Shown here one piece after another: positions 26,428 through 35,024 of a stretch of DNA of 64,000 bases. Each line of letters opens with the position of its first letter. Position 1 is the stretch's first letter. The DNA lies in the NCBI RefSeq assembly GCF_000300195.1, contig NZ_AMQH01000002.1, positions 62,001-126,000 of the forward strand, in the 5' to 3' direction. The translations under genes were made by a program, and so were the position numbers. Source of the stretch: Clostridium tunisiense TJ. GTDB taxonomy: Bacteria; Bacillota; Clostridia; Clostridiales; Clostridiaceae. The notes below the pieces were generated by a model, which was given only the letters and a program-made list of their open reading frames with translations, ran no database searches and was not told where the DNA came from.

Positions 26428-27018
26428 TTACTTCTCTCTAGAAAGTATACCATCAATAAGCCCATATTCTTTAGCTTCTGCTGAGCTCATAAAATTATCC
26501 CTTTCCATATCCTGTTGTAGCTTTTCTTGTGATTGTCCTGTCTTTTCACTATATATTTCAATAAGTCTTTGCTTTGTTTTAAGCATTCTTTCAGCATATA
26601 TTTTTATATCCGTTGCCTGACCACTTAAACCACCTGAAATTGATGGCTGATGAATCATAATTTCACTATTAGGTAGTGCAAATCTCTTTCCTTTTGTTCC
26701 ACCAGCTAACAAGAAGGACCCCATACTGGCAGCCATACCTAAACATATGGTAGATACATCTGGCTTTACATATTGCATAGTATCATAAATTGCCAACCCT
26801 GCTGTAATTACCCCTCCTGGGCTATTAATATAAAAGATTATATCCTTGTCACGATCTTCAGCTTCTAAAAATAACATTTGAGCTATAATAATACTAGCTG
26901 AAGCATCGTTAACCTGATCACTTAAAACTATAATTCTATCCTTTAACAGCCTTGAATAAATATCGTAAACTCTTTCTCCTCTGCCTGTTTGCTCTATTAC
27001 TGTAGGTACATAACTCAT
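26428..27018 (-). CDS. clpP: ATP-dependent Clp protease proteolytic subunit
   Basis: This 196-residue serine peptidase has the nucleophile in [11 protein letters not shown], the catalytic His in [11 protein letters not shown], and a later Asp in MERDNFMSS. The N-terminal segment [22 protein letters not shown] is intact. It works as a tetradecamer with a Clp ATPase. There is no clpX, clpA or tig next to it, unlike the usual tig-clpP-clpX locus. It may be a second, stand-alone copy or a relocated one. AAGGGAGAG precedes the ATG. Confidence 0.94.
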   Translation of the reverse strand: MSYVPTVIEQTGRGERVYDIYSRLLKDRIIVLSDQVNDASASIIIAQMLFLEAEDRDKDIIFYINSPGGVITAGLAIYDTMQYVKPDVSTICLGMAASMGSFLLAGGTKGKRFALPNSEIMIHQPSISGGLSGQATDIKIYAERMLKTKQRLIEIYSEKTGQSQEKLQQDMERDNFMSSAEAKEYGLIDGILSREK

Positions 27019-27046
27019 TATAATCTCTCCCTTTCACAGCTCTAAA

Positions 27047-27457
27047 CTATGCAGCTTTAGAAATAGGATTTACCACTTTTGTAGTAACCATAGGCTTATA
27101 ATGTATTTCTGCCTTTTTAAATAATAAAACATTAACCTGAGCTTTTCTAAATTCCCTTGGGGAAACCTTAAACATTCTTTTAAATGCCCTTGAAAAAGCC
27201 TCTTGAGAGCTAAATTGATATTTTAGTGCTACATCAACTATTTTTTCATCACTTTGAACAAGCTCTTGTGCAGCCTTTGTTAGTCGTCTTTTTCTAACAT
27301 AGTCCATAACAGTTTCTCCAACTAATTCATGAAAAACCCTATGAAAATGGTACTTAGAAATATATGTTTGACGCGCTAACTCCTCAAGAGAAATTTTTTC
27401 ATTTAAATTATCTTCAATGTAATCTATAGATTGTTGAATTATTTCATTATACTCCAT
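27047..27457 (-). CDS. AraC-family transcriptional regulator (DNA-binding domain only)
   Basis: This 136-residue protein consists almost only of the two helix-turn-helix units of AraC proteins: ISLEELARQTYISKYHFHRVFH and DVALKYQFSSQEAFSRAFKRMF, followed by SPREFRK. There is no sensor domain beyond a short tail. I start it at 27457 because GGAGG lies 7 bases upstream; the longer frame to 27478 has none. It resembles short Rob/SoxS-like regulators. Its target is unknown. It lies 28 bases upstream of clpP on the same strand, so read-through into clpP is possible. Confidence 0.85.
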   Translation of the reverse strand: MEYNEIIQQSIDYIEDNLNEKISLEELARQTYISKYHFHRVFHELVGETVMDYVRKRRLTKAAQELVQSDEKIVDVALKYQFSSQEAFSRAFKRMFKVSPREFRKAQVNVLLFKKAEIHYKPMVTTKVVNPISKAA

Positions 27458-27569
27458 TATAAACCTCCATTTCATCAAGATGCATAATTTAATTATAATG
27501 AGATTAAAATTAAATTTCCTGACATTTTTTGCTCACTTAATTTATACCTAAAGTAATAAAAAAATTCAA

Positions 27570-27773
27570 CTAGGAGGTTTTAGAGGTTTTTATAGATTTA
27601 TCGTTAAATATTTTGGCCATTAAAAGCTTAGCTCTTGTAAAGAAGAAATTTATTAGGCCATTTTCATATAATGTTATAGCTTCATCTGGATTCCTTCCAA
27701 TTGCTAAAAAGGTCAAAGTCTTAACCTTCGGAATTATTATAGCTAGGAGAATAAATGCTATTCCCAACTTCAT
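27570..27773 (-). CDS. Small membrane-anchored protein of unknown function
   Basis: The protein has 67 residues with a hydrophobic N-terminal segment (GIAFILLAIIIP, residues 4-15) and a basic C-terminus. AAAGGAAG lies about 8 bases before the ATG. The middle, AIGRNPDEAITLYENGLINF, looks like a TPR-type helix pair. No family recognised. The ribosome site and the non-random composition favour a real gene. Confidence 0.45.
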   Translation of the reverse strand: MKLGIAFILLAIIIPKVKTLTFLAIGRNPDEAITLYENGLINFFFTRAKLLMAKIFNDKSIKTSKTS

Positions 27774-28084
27774 AGTTAATCTTCCTTTCTTAATAAGTTT
27801 ATGAAATCAAACCTATATGGTATTAAAATCTATATTCATATACTTATTAGACGAAACTTTCCTCTATTTTGTTTCACTAATTTTAAAAATTATAAGATAT
27901 TTTTTCCGCTTTTTCCGACATTAATTTACCCCTGGGATTTTTCTATCTCTTATTATATTTTTAATCACAAAAATCTGTTCGATTTATAACCCTTACAAGT
28001 AGACTTAATCCTTAAAAACATCCTTAGTTTTTAGTGACAACCTCCCCATGAATAACTGCGCAAAATTATCTATATTAAAAGTAA
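27774..28084. other. Intergenic stretch, nothing recognised
   Basis: An AT-rich spacer between the small membrane protein gene and the L,D-transpeptidase gene. No convincing terminator, promoter or ORF with a ribosome site was seen. Confidence 0.4.
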
Positions 28085-30409
28085 TTAATGATAACAAACC
28101 ACTGGATCTCCTGCCTGAATGTTATTAAATATAGCTTCTGCTACACCATATGGTGAATTTACACATCCATGAGAACCATCATTTTTGTATATATTTCCTC
28201 CGAAACTTGATCTCCAGGTTGCATCATGAATACCGATGTCTCCATTAAAGGGCATCCAAAAACTTACTGGTGCTGCATATCCTGGCCCTCTTAAAATAGC
28301 ATTTTTTTGCTTATATGTTATCTTATAAAGCCCTGCTGGAGTTGAGTGCTTGCTATCTGCGTTTCCTGTAACCACATTTCCATGAGTAATAAGTTTTCCA
28401 TTTTTATAAAACCACATATGCTGGTTTGTAAGATCAATTTCTACATAAGTATTTCCTATACCATTACCACTATTCTCTTCTTCATTTTGGCTATATATAG
28501 GTTTTCTACTTATAGATTTACCTTCTTTTATAATGTTAATTAACTCTTGAGTTTCTTTAGTTCTATTAATGGATACCCCATAATATCCGCCACTAACTTT
28601 AACTGTTCGTCCAGAGGTGGTTTTAAAATCCCTTGGCTTACCTAAAGTATCATAGGTATTTCCAAGCTTATTTATATAACTTTTCACCTTTTCTTCGTCA
28701 AAGCTAACCTTGAAATTATCATCAATTTTAAGCCAATTATTTATAGTAGCTCCATTTAAAACTTCTTTACCTTCTGTAAAGTTATAAGTAACTGTGACAC
28801 CTATATATTTATTAAGTGAAGCTTGTGCCTCTATAACTTCTTTAGAATCTGAAGTATATTTTGGGTTTTCATAACAATTAACATCTTCTAAGCTCAACAC
28901 CTGTTTTTCATCTAAGATTGCACTTACTATTTGCTCATACAATACATCTCTATTAATTTTATTTCCCTTAACTTCCTTTATAATTTCATAGCCCTTATCT
29001 GTTCTTTTTAAGCTAGCACTTTTAGGTTCAATTATCTTTGCCTTATCAAAGTAACTTAGTTTGTCCACAGACTCCTTTAAAAGTTTTTCATCAAAAGAAA
29101 ACATATCAGATATCTGAGAATCTGTCTTATTAAAAATTCCAACAATCCATTTAAATGGATTTTGGCTATCTATTAACTCCTGAACTTTATCCTGTGAATT
29201 ATATTTTATCCCCATTTCTGAAGCAGAAATTTCTTCTTTACCACCATCTCTTCCTTCTAGTGTTAAAGTATATTTTTCAGTATCCGCTGCCAACTCTTCA
29301 TTTACCTCCTCTACAGTCTTTCCTGAAACAGCAATGGTATTAATTGTGGTTCCAAAATAGAAATGGTTCATAAAATAAGTTGAAAATCCTAAATATATTA
29401 AAAGTAAACTTGCAACTGAAATTACACTCCACTTCATAATTTTCTTTTTTCTAATTAGTCTCTTCTCTATATCATCATTATCATATTTATTTTTATCTTC
29501 ATCAATTTCATAATTTTCTTCTTTAATATCACTATTTTTTTCAACACTATTATGTTCTTCATGAAAAACACTTCTTTTCTCATAATTAAAAGTTTCATCC
29601 CCAACAGTATTCAATTCTTCTATATTTACATCTGCATCTTCATACTCCATATTGTAATCCATTTTTATATCTTCACTATTTTCTTCATTACTGCTATGCT
29701 CTTCTTGGAGAACACTTTTCTCCTCAACATTAATTGTTTCATCTCCAGTAGCATTTAACTCTTCTATATTTACATCTATATTTTCACATTCCACATTACA
29801 ATCTATTTTTATATCATCACTATTTTCTTCATTACTACTATGTTCTTCTTGGAGAACACTTTTCTCCTCAACATTAATTGTTTCATCTCCAGTAGCATTT
29901 AACTCTTCTATATTTACATCTTTATCTTCATATTCCATATTACAATCTATTTTTATATCATCACTATTTTCTTCAATAATATTATGTTCTTCTTTAAAAG
30001 TATTTTTCTCCTCATGGTCAATAGTTTCATTTCCAATAGAATTGAATTCTTCTGTATTTATATCTTCACATTCCACATTACAATCTATTTCTATATCTTC
30101 ACTTTCTTCTTCACTGCTACTATGTTCTTCTTGGAGAATATCTTTCTCCTCAGTATTAATAGTTTCGTCTTCAGCAGCATTTACTTCTTCTATATTTATA
30201 TTTATATCTATATCTTCACATTTCATATTGTAATTTATTTTTATATCTTCACTTTTCTCTTCAATACAAGCTTCTTCCACCTGCATGGTTTCTTCTAATG
30301 CATCTATAAGCTTTTCTTCCACCTGCTGGAATTGTTCTCTTTCATTAGTACCCTTTTCTTGTCCAATAACCTTACTCAGTTCCTCATCAATTCTTATTTG
30401 TTTATCCAT
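28085..30409 (-). CDS. L,D-transpeptidase (YkuD) with PG-binding domains and a long acidic repeat tail
   Basis: This 774-residue type II membrane protein cross-links peptidoglycan through an L,D-transpeptidase domain at the C-terminus. The active site has HDATW and SHGCVN (Cys749). Residues about 350-620 hold two putative peptidoglycan-binding domains of the PG_binding_4 type (TINTIAVSGKTVEEVNEEL). A membrane helix at 327-347 follows a basic KRLIRKKK. The first 310 residues, which should lie in the cytoplasm, contain five acidic repeats of 46-50 residues beginning near 54, 104, 150, 198 and 246. The tail is unusual for the family; its role is unknown. Confidence 0.9.
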   Translation of the reverse strand: MDKQIRIDEELSKVIGQEKGTNEREQFQQVEEKLIDALEETMQVEEACIEEKSEDIKINYNMKCEDIDININIEEVNAAEDETINTEEKDILQEEHSSSEEESEDIEIDCNVECEDINTEEFNSIGNETIDHEEKNTFKEEHNIIEENSDDIKIDCNMEYEDKDVNIEELNATGDETINVEEKSVLQEEHSSNEENSDDIKIDCNVECENIDVNIEELNATGDETINVEEKSVLQEEHSSNEENSEDIKMDYNMEYEDADVNIEELNTVGDETFNYEKRSVFHEEHNSVEKNSDIKEENYEIDEDKNKYDNDDIEKRLIRKKKIMKWSVISVASLLLIYLGFSTYFMNHFYFGTTINTIAVSGKTVEEVNEELAADTEKYTLTLEGRDGGKEEISASEMGIKYNSQDKVQELIDSQNPFKWIVGIFNKTDSQISDMFSFDEKLLKESVDKLSYFDKAKIIEPKSASLKRTDKGYEIIKEVKGNKINRDVLYEQIVSAILDEKQVLSLEDVNCYENPKYTSDSKEVIEAQASLNKYIGVTVTYNFTEGKEVLNGATINNWLKIDDNFKVSFDEEKVKSYINKLGNTYDTLGKPRDFKTTSGRTVKVSGGYYGVSINRTKETQELINIIKEGKSISRKPIYSQNEEENSGNGIGNTYVEIDLTNQHMWFYKNGKLITHGNVVTGNADSKHSTPAGLYKITYKQKNAILRGPGYAAPVSFWMPFNGDIGIHDATWRSSFGGNIYKNDGSHGCVNSPYGVAEAIFNNIQAGDPVVCYH
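29560..30255. repeat. Tandem repeats of 138-150 bp inside the L,D-transpeptidase gene
   Basis: Five units encode DDIKIDCNVECEDIDVNIEE-type sequence. The third and fourth units are almost identical at DNA level with a 144-bp period (compare 29701-29775 with 29845-29919). Unit sizes are multiples of three, so copy number can change without breaking the frame. Confidence 0.85.
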
Positions 30410-30679
30410 AAACTAAGCCCCCCTGAATTATTACTCCAAACTTAAATTCAACCCTCTATAATATGTATCAACTTTCTTGCCGTTGCTAAAATATATTAAG
30501 AAGTAGTCATAATAATTCCTTAAAAATATATAATGTTTCGATTTCTATATAGAACTTGCGCCCTAAGATAGTAATTCTAGCAAAATTTTGTTTTTAGAAT
30601 ATATTAATTGTGGCTAGTTCCTTGACAAATATGGTAGATTTTTTAAAGCTACTATCAACTTTATATTTTCTTCAAATTA

Positions 30680-30714
30680 AAAATTCAGTAGGGTTTACTA
30701 GCCTACTGAATTTT
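30680..30714 (-). terminator. Terminator of the WYL regulator gene
   Basis: A perfect 13-bp stem (30680-30692 with 30702-30714) is flanked by A and T runs. The rest of the 30410-30788 gap holds nothing recognised. Confidence 0.75.
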
Positions 30715-30788
30715 AATTTCTATATTTTATAGGGAATCAAATTTAGAGCTTACCTTATACTCTATCTAAGAAAGTTACCTAGAAGCTT

Positions 30789-31721
30789 TTAGTAGTTATA
30801 AACCTTTAACAAGTTTTTAATTCTACTAATAACCTCCTGTCGCACCTGCATTGGTTCCAAGCATTCACATTTATCCCCAAAGCTAATCAAAAGGTTATAT
30901 CCAAAATCATCTTCTGTAAATGGAAAGTTAACAATAAATTTATTATCTTCATAAGGTTGGATGTTTTCTTCTCCACAGTGTTCTACCATCTTCTCTCTCA
31001 GAGATTCATGGACTATAAGTTTGATGGTTATAATATTTTTTTCTATATAGTCCCATGAACCTAATGATTTTACATGAAATTCTCGGGGAATAAATGTGTC
31101 TTCAAGAATTTCAAGTGCTGAAATACGAGATAGTTTAAAAGTACGGAAGTCCTGTCTTAAATCACAGTGCCCTTGTAAATACCAATGCAGCTCTTTTAAT
31201 ACCAACCTATAAGGTTCAACCCTTCGATTGCTTCTTTTACCATTGCCCTTTAAATATTCAAAAGATAATATTTTTTTGTCATTCAATGCTTTTTTAATTT
31301 TTTCAAGATTTGGCTGCAGGTCCTTATTTCCTATCCATGGCGTAAGATCAACAGTAATTTGACTTGACTTTAATTCAATATCTCTAATCTGCTCATCTGG
31401 AACTAATCCCTTTACCTTTGCAAGTGTATTAATAATTTCATCGTTAGTTATTGCATTGGAGATGCTTCCAAGACCAATTAAAAGTGTTTCGATATCTGAG
31501 GTAGTAAAAAGCTTCTTATCAATTTTATATTCCTCCATAATTCCAATACCGCCATTAATCCCTGGATAAGTAATTATGGGTATACCTGCAGAATTTATAG
31601 TTTCTATATCTCTATATATAGTTCTGGGACTAACTTCAAACATTTCCGCAAGCTTAGTTGCACTAATTTTTTTACGTTGGAGCAATACCATAATAATGGA
31701 GATTAACCTATCTATTTTCAA
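30789..31721 (-). CDS. WYL-domain transcriptional regulator (YafY type)
   Basis: This 310-residue regulator has an N-terminal HTH_11/DeoR-type domain (ISATKLAEMFEVSPRTIYRDIETIN) and a central WYL domain with the basic ligand pocket (YRLVLKELHWYLQGHC and FRTFKLSRI). A C-terminal WCX extension follows. Such regulators sense small ligands or nucleotides. It diverges from the flavoprotein gene at 31858, with a shared operator at 31763-31778. That pairing suggests it controls both. Its own promoter is near-consensus. Confidence 0.9.
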   Translation of the reverse strand: MKIDRLISIIMVLLQRKKISATKLAEMFEVSPRTIYRDIETINSAGIPIITYPGINGGIGIMEEYKIDKKLFTTSDIETLLIGLGSISNAITNDEIINTLAKVKGLVPDEQIRDIELKSSQITVDLTPWIGNKDLQPNLEKIKKALNDKKILSFEYLKGNGKRSNRRVEPYRLVLKELHWYLQGHCDLRQDFRTFKLSRISALEILEDTFIPREFHVKSLGSWDYIEKNIITIKLIVHESLREKMVEHCGEENIQPYEDNKFIVNFPFTEDDFGYNLLISFGDKCECLEPMQVRQEVISRIKNLLKVYNY

Positions 31722-31750
31722 ATTTCATCAATCCTTTTTCTTTTTTACTT

Positions 31751-31779
31751 ATCATATAAATATGACATACTGTTGTCAA
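31751..31779 (-). promoter_or_regulatory. Promoter of the WYL regulator with overlapping operator
   Basis: On the minus strand TTGACA (31774-31779) and TATGAT (31751-31756) are exactly 17 bp apart. The inverted repeat TGACA-N6-TGTCA (31763-31778) covers the -35 side, so the regulator probably represses itself. The same site lies 80 bp upstream of the divergent flavoprotein gene. Confidence 0.7.
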
Positions 31780-31857
31780 GGTTCTATGTTAGAATAAGTT
31801 TGTATTAAGCAAGGAGCCTTAGTACTAATGAAATAACTTATAAAAGGAGAATAAAAA

Positions 31858-32286
31858 ATGGAATTAATAAAAGAATTCAACAGAGTTATAGATGAAACTA
31901 ATAGAATTGCTTTAGCAACTTGTGTAGATAATGTACCTAATGTTAGAGTGGTAAACTTTTGTAATAATCCTGAAAATAAAGGTGTTATCTACTTTTCATC
32001 TTTTAGAGGTAATCCAAAGACCTTAGAACTTTCACAAAACAATGTAGTATCCTTTACAACAGTTCCCGTTTCAATTGAAAACAGTGAACATATTAGAGTT
32101 CAAAATGCTACAGTTAAAAAAAGTGATTTAACAATCTTTGATTTAAAGGATGAATTTATAAAAAAACTTCCAAGCTATGAAATGCTAATAGCACAGGCAG
32201 GGGAAATGTTAGATGTTTATGAGATTAGCTTTAATGAAGCATCTGTAGTTTTAGACCTTGGCAAGGGTGGTAAAATAAATTTATAA
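31858..32286 (+). CDS. Pyridoxamine 5'-phosphate oxidase-like flavin-binding protein
   Basis: This 142-residue protein has the split-barrel FMN-binding fold of the PNPOx-like family: IALATCVDNVPNVRVVNF, GVIYFSSFRGNPKTLEL, VVSFTTVP. It lacks the C-terminal part needed for true PdxH, so it is more likely an F420/FMN-type reductase or heme/flavin-binding protein. AAAGGAG precedes the ATG. It is divergent from, and probably regulated by, the WYL protein. Confidence 0.85.
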   Translation: MELIKEFNRVIDETNRIALATCVDNVPNVRVVNFCNNPENKGVIYFSSFRGNPKTLELSQNNVVSFTTVPVSIENSEHIRVQNATVKKSDLTIFDLKDEFIKKLPSYEMLIAQAGEMLDVYEISFNEASVVLDLGKGGKINL

Positions 32287-32354
32287 AATCCCTTCCTTAA
32301 TTTAGGTCCCATAAATTCAAGGATTTCTTATAATTAAACTTTAATTACAAAAAA

Positions 32355-32404
32355 AATAATAGAATGAGAATCCTGATTTAATTAAAGATTCTCATTCTAT
32401 TATT
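32355..32404 (+). terminator. Terminator of the flavoprotein gene
   Basis: A perfect 18-bp stem (32355-32372 with 32387-32404) is preceded by a run of A. It may also serve the convergent gene at 32518. Confidence 0.8.
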
Positions 32405-32517
32405 CATTAGGTAATGAACAAGTTCATTATTTAATGCAACTTTGGAAGCAGCTTTAAACTAAACAAAGATACTTTGTGAACAAACTACGTTTGTTACAAC
32501 AAAATAATTTACCTAGG

Positions 32518-33309
32518 CTAATCATCTGCCACCATAGATTTCCTAGCATTTTCTATATGCACTAACAACTTTTCCAAAAGATACTTCTCATTTATGTCAT
32601 TGTCCTTTTTTTCTAATTCAACATAATCTCCTTCTGTTGCTATAGTAATTATTTCTGCATTATTTATTAAATAGTTAAAAACACCCATAGCTACAGGATT
32701 GATAGCTTTTTTAGTGTGGAAACAATCTAAATCAATATCTAAAATAAATTTCTTTTTTATTCTATTCTCCATAAAAAAATCAGGTATAAACTTATTTATC
32801 TGATTTAATTTAAACAGTAATTCCTCATCTTCTATTACCTTATCATATACCTGAATTTGACACTCCTCATCATGTGAACTTTTATCACACTTACTGGTGC
32901 AACAAGGGTCTATATAGTATATCTTGCTATTGCCATAATCTCTACAAATACCTGCACTGAGAAGACTAAATACAACTGCATCTGATATCATCCCTGTTTG
33001 CAAAGAAAAATCTATATGTTCATCATTACAAAGTTTTTCTAATGCGGCACTTATTGAACTTGGTTTATTTATATCTGTGTCTGCTATCAATTCATCACTT
33101 AATTTCTTCCACTCTAATCCAGCAACCTTATGGGAATGCCTGCAAAATGCACTACGAGTGTCCATATGGTGGTCAAAAGTTAATAATACTGGCGCAGTTT
33201 CATTGTTAGAATCGTATTCTGACCATGGAATTATAACTTCATGATGATTAGCTACAATATAAATTTTCTTTTCTCCTATTACTTTCTCAGTTACTTTATC
33301 TGTTTTCAA
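32518..33309 (-). CDS. UPF0489 family protein
   Basis: This 263-residue protein matches the UPF0489 family (animal C5orf22 relatives): IYIVANHHEVIIPW, LLTFDHHMDTRSAF and FILDIDLDCFHTKKA. The clustered His and Asp residues (HH, DHH-D, DIDLD) look like the metal site of arginase/deacetylase-fold enzymes, so a metallohydrolase is likely, but no reaction is known. The start is TTG, supported by AAAGGAG 8 bases upstream. A cysteine-rich insert, DPCCTSKCDK, is unusual. It is a single-gene unit. Confidence 0.8.
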   Translation of the reverse strand: MKTDKVTEKVIGEKKIYIVANHHEVIIPWSEYDSNNETAPVLLTFDHHMDTRSAFCRHSHKVAGLEWKKLSDELIADTDINKPSSISAALEKLCNDEHIDFSLQTGMISDAVVFSLLSAGICRDYGNSKIYYIDPCCTSKCDKSSHDEECQIQVYDKVIEDEELLFKLNQINKFIPDFFMENRIKKKFILDIDLDCFHTKKAINPVAMGVFNYLINNAEIITIATEGDYVELEKKDNDINEKYLLEKLLVHIENARKSMVADD

Positions 33310-33429
33310 CTATAAGCACTCCTTTAAAAAACACCCCTAAATTTTCATAATATCTAAGATACCATATTCTTAATAAAAGGAAAAGGGTTCTTTAATAAAG
33401 GCGTACTCCAGCATTAGCACATATATAAA

Positions 33430-34629
33430 TTATCTTTCTCTTCTTTTTCCATGCTGTCCTTTACCTTCTTTAGGTAGATCATTAACTATAGCCTTAACAC
33501 TTTTACCACCTGCATTTATTAAAGCATTGGCTACTCCTTCTTTTATACCCATAGAAGAATAAGTCGCTCCAGACACCACCTCTACCTCTGCACTTTGATT
33601 TTTTATAATATTAGAAGTTACAGTGCTGTAAGCTCTATTAAACCATTTAGCATCATCATTATTTTTTGTTACCTCTATCTGAGTAATTTGCTGGTTTTTC
33701 ACAGTTACTTCGACTGTGATCTGTCCTCTAAAGCCTGTACCAGTTCCCTCATAGACTCCATCTGCTATACCTGCTGCATCTCCATAGCCTGCAGCAGCTT
33801 CACCAGTTATGGCAGTTATGGCAGTTGAAGCTGGAATTGAATTATCCCCTTCCAACATGGCCATGATAGAATTTGAGTTTACTCCAGTGTACACCACCGA
33901 CAAGAAAGTCATGGCAGCAAGGGCTAATACTACTTTCTTAGTTATATTCTTACCTGGTATTACACCAACCTTTAAAGTTTTTTTCACAGGACAGGCTGCT
34001 ACACACTCCATGCAGTTTATACATTGTAAGGATCTCACTTGTCCATGAGACGCTACATCAATATTCATAGGACAAACACCGTTACATTTACTACACCCCA
34101 CACAAGTTTCTTCATTTCTTATAATAGTTAGGGGTCTTAGAGTACCGAATCCCCCTAACTTTGCCCCTTCAATACAAAAATAATTACAGAAGGGTCTTTC
34201 AAACACCATTGATGCAGCAAGGAATATAAAAATCACACTCCACCCTATTATGGTCAGTGCATTGCCTCCTAACAAATTAGTAAAATTCCCACGAGGATCT
34301 AAGGTCATAAGGGTAAAAATATAATCTGCACTTACTAGTATTGTGATGAATAATAGGATATATCTCAATGGGACGAAAGTTCTTTTTAGTTTTGTTGGCA
34401 TTTTATATTTCTTTATTCCTAGCTTATGTCCAAGGGTTGCAAACACGTCCTGCAATGTACCAAAAGGGCAAATCCATCCACAAAATACAGGTCCTAAGAT
34501 TAAAGTTATCCCCAATAAAATTGAATTTGCTATAGGATAGTTGATAAATAAACCTAAGATAGTGACTAAAATTCCTAAGGCTTGTACAGTATAACGTATA
34601 TATCTAATGTTTTGTTCTTTTTTCTTCAT
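33430..34629 (-). CDS. NapH/NosR-like membrane ferredoxin with covalent-FMN domain
   Basis: This 399-residue protein has four or five N-terminal membrane helices with NapH-type CGWICPFGTLQD and CNYFCIEG. Two ferredoxin cluster motifs follow, CVGCSKCNGVCP and CINCMECVAACP, then another helix and a C-terminal FMN-binding domain with SGATYSS, whose Thr356 is the expected flavinylation site. The fusion should move electrons across the membrane to an outside flavin. ApbE, which attaches the FMN, is not encoded here. Partner proteins are not adjacent either. Confidence 0.88.
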   Translation of the reverse strand: MKKKEQNIRYIRYTVQALGILVTILGLFINYPIANSILLGITLILGPVFCGWICPFGTLQDVFATLGHKLGIKKYKMPTKLKRTFVPLRYILLFITILVSADYIFTLMTLDPRGNFTNLLGGNALTIIGWSVIFIFLAASMVFERPFCNYFCIEGAKLGGFGTLRPLTIIRNEETCVGCSKCNGVCPMNIDVASHGQVRSLQCINCMECVAACPVKKTLKVGVIPGKNITKKVVLALAAMTFLSVVYTGVNSNSIMAMLEGDNSIPASTAITAITGEAAAGYGDAAGIADGVYEGTGTGFRGQITVEVTVKNQQITQIEVTKNNDDAKWFNRAYSTVTSNIIKNQSAEVEVVSGATYSSMGIKEGVANALINAGGKSVKAIVNDLPKEGKGQHGKRRER

Positions 34630-34735
34630 AATATTTACCTTCAGCTCCTTTCACGTATTATGTAAATCACTTATTGCAGTTATAATTATATTTGATGATT
34701 CTTAAATGAAGCTTAAATCCTAAAATCAAATTTAT

Positions 34736-34752
34736 CTCTTGAAGATGCCTTA
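34736..34752. repeat. Solo end of the MITE-like element
   Basis: CTCTTGAAGATGCCTTAA repeats the right terminal inverted repeat of copy 2 (TTTTGAAGATGCCT). No second end is visible nearby; probably a remnant. It lies in the 34630-35024 gap. Confidence 0.4.
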
Positions 34753-34944
34753 ATCACTTGCAGAGGTTTTTATTGCACTTTATACTATATTAGGTGATGT
34801 GTTTTTTGCTTAGATACATAAATAATCATACTTTGATATAATTTATTCTCAGTTACGGAGGCACTATTTAACTATTAGAAGAATAACTGTTTACTACGTA
34901 ACTCAGATTTGAAAAAATGATTTTTATTAGTATTCATATTTTTG

Positions 34945-34992
34945 GAGAAACAACTTCTTCCAACAAATTATTTGCTGTTGAAGTTCTTTCTC
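34945..34992 (+). other. Hairpin in the leader of the DUF4317 gene
   Basis: GAGAAA-AACTTC-CAACA pairs with TGTTG-AAGTT-TTTCTC across an 11-base loop, 32 bases before the ATG. It has no T run, so it is not a terminator. A second inverted repeat, GTTACG/CGTAAC, lies just upstream (about 34852-34901). Confidence 0.5.
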
Positions 34993-35024
34993 TCTGGTAA
35001 ACTCATGAAATTTAAGGGGGACTT

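Noticed and set aside
27801..27989. 62-codon plus-strand frame between two minus-strand genes
   Set aside because: Very rich in Ile, Phe and Tyr as expected from translated AT-rich spacer, and no convincing ribosome site.
28346..28543. 65-codon plus-strand frame in the L,D-transpeptidase gene
   Set aside because: Antisense to the catalytic domain; no ribosome site.
29984..30298. 104-codon plus-strand frame rich in Phe and Ile
   Set aside because: Antisense to the acidic repeats of the L,D-transpeptidase gene; the repeats explain the long open frame.
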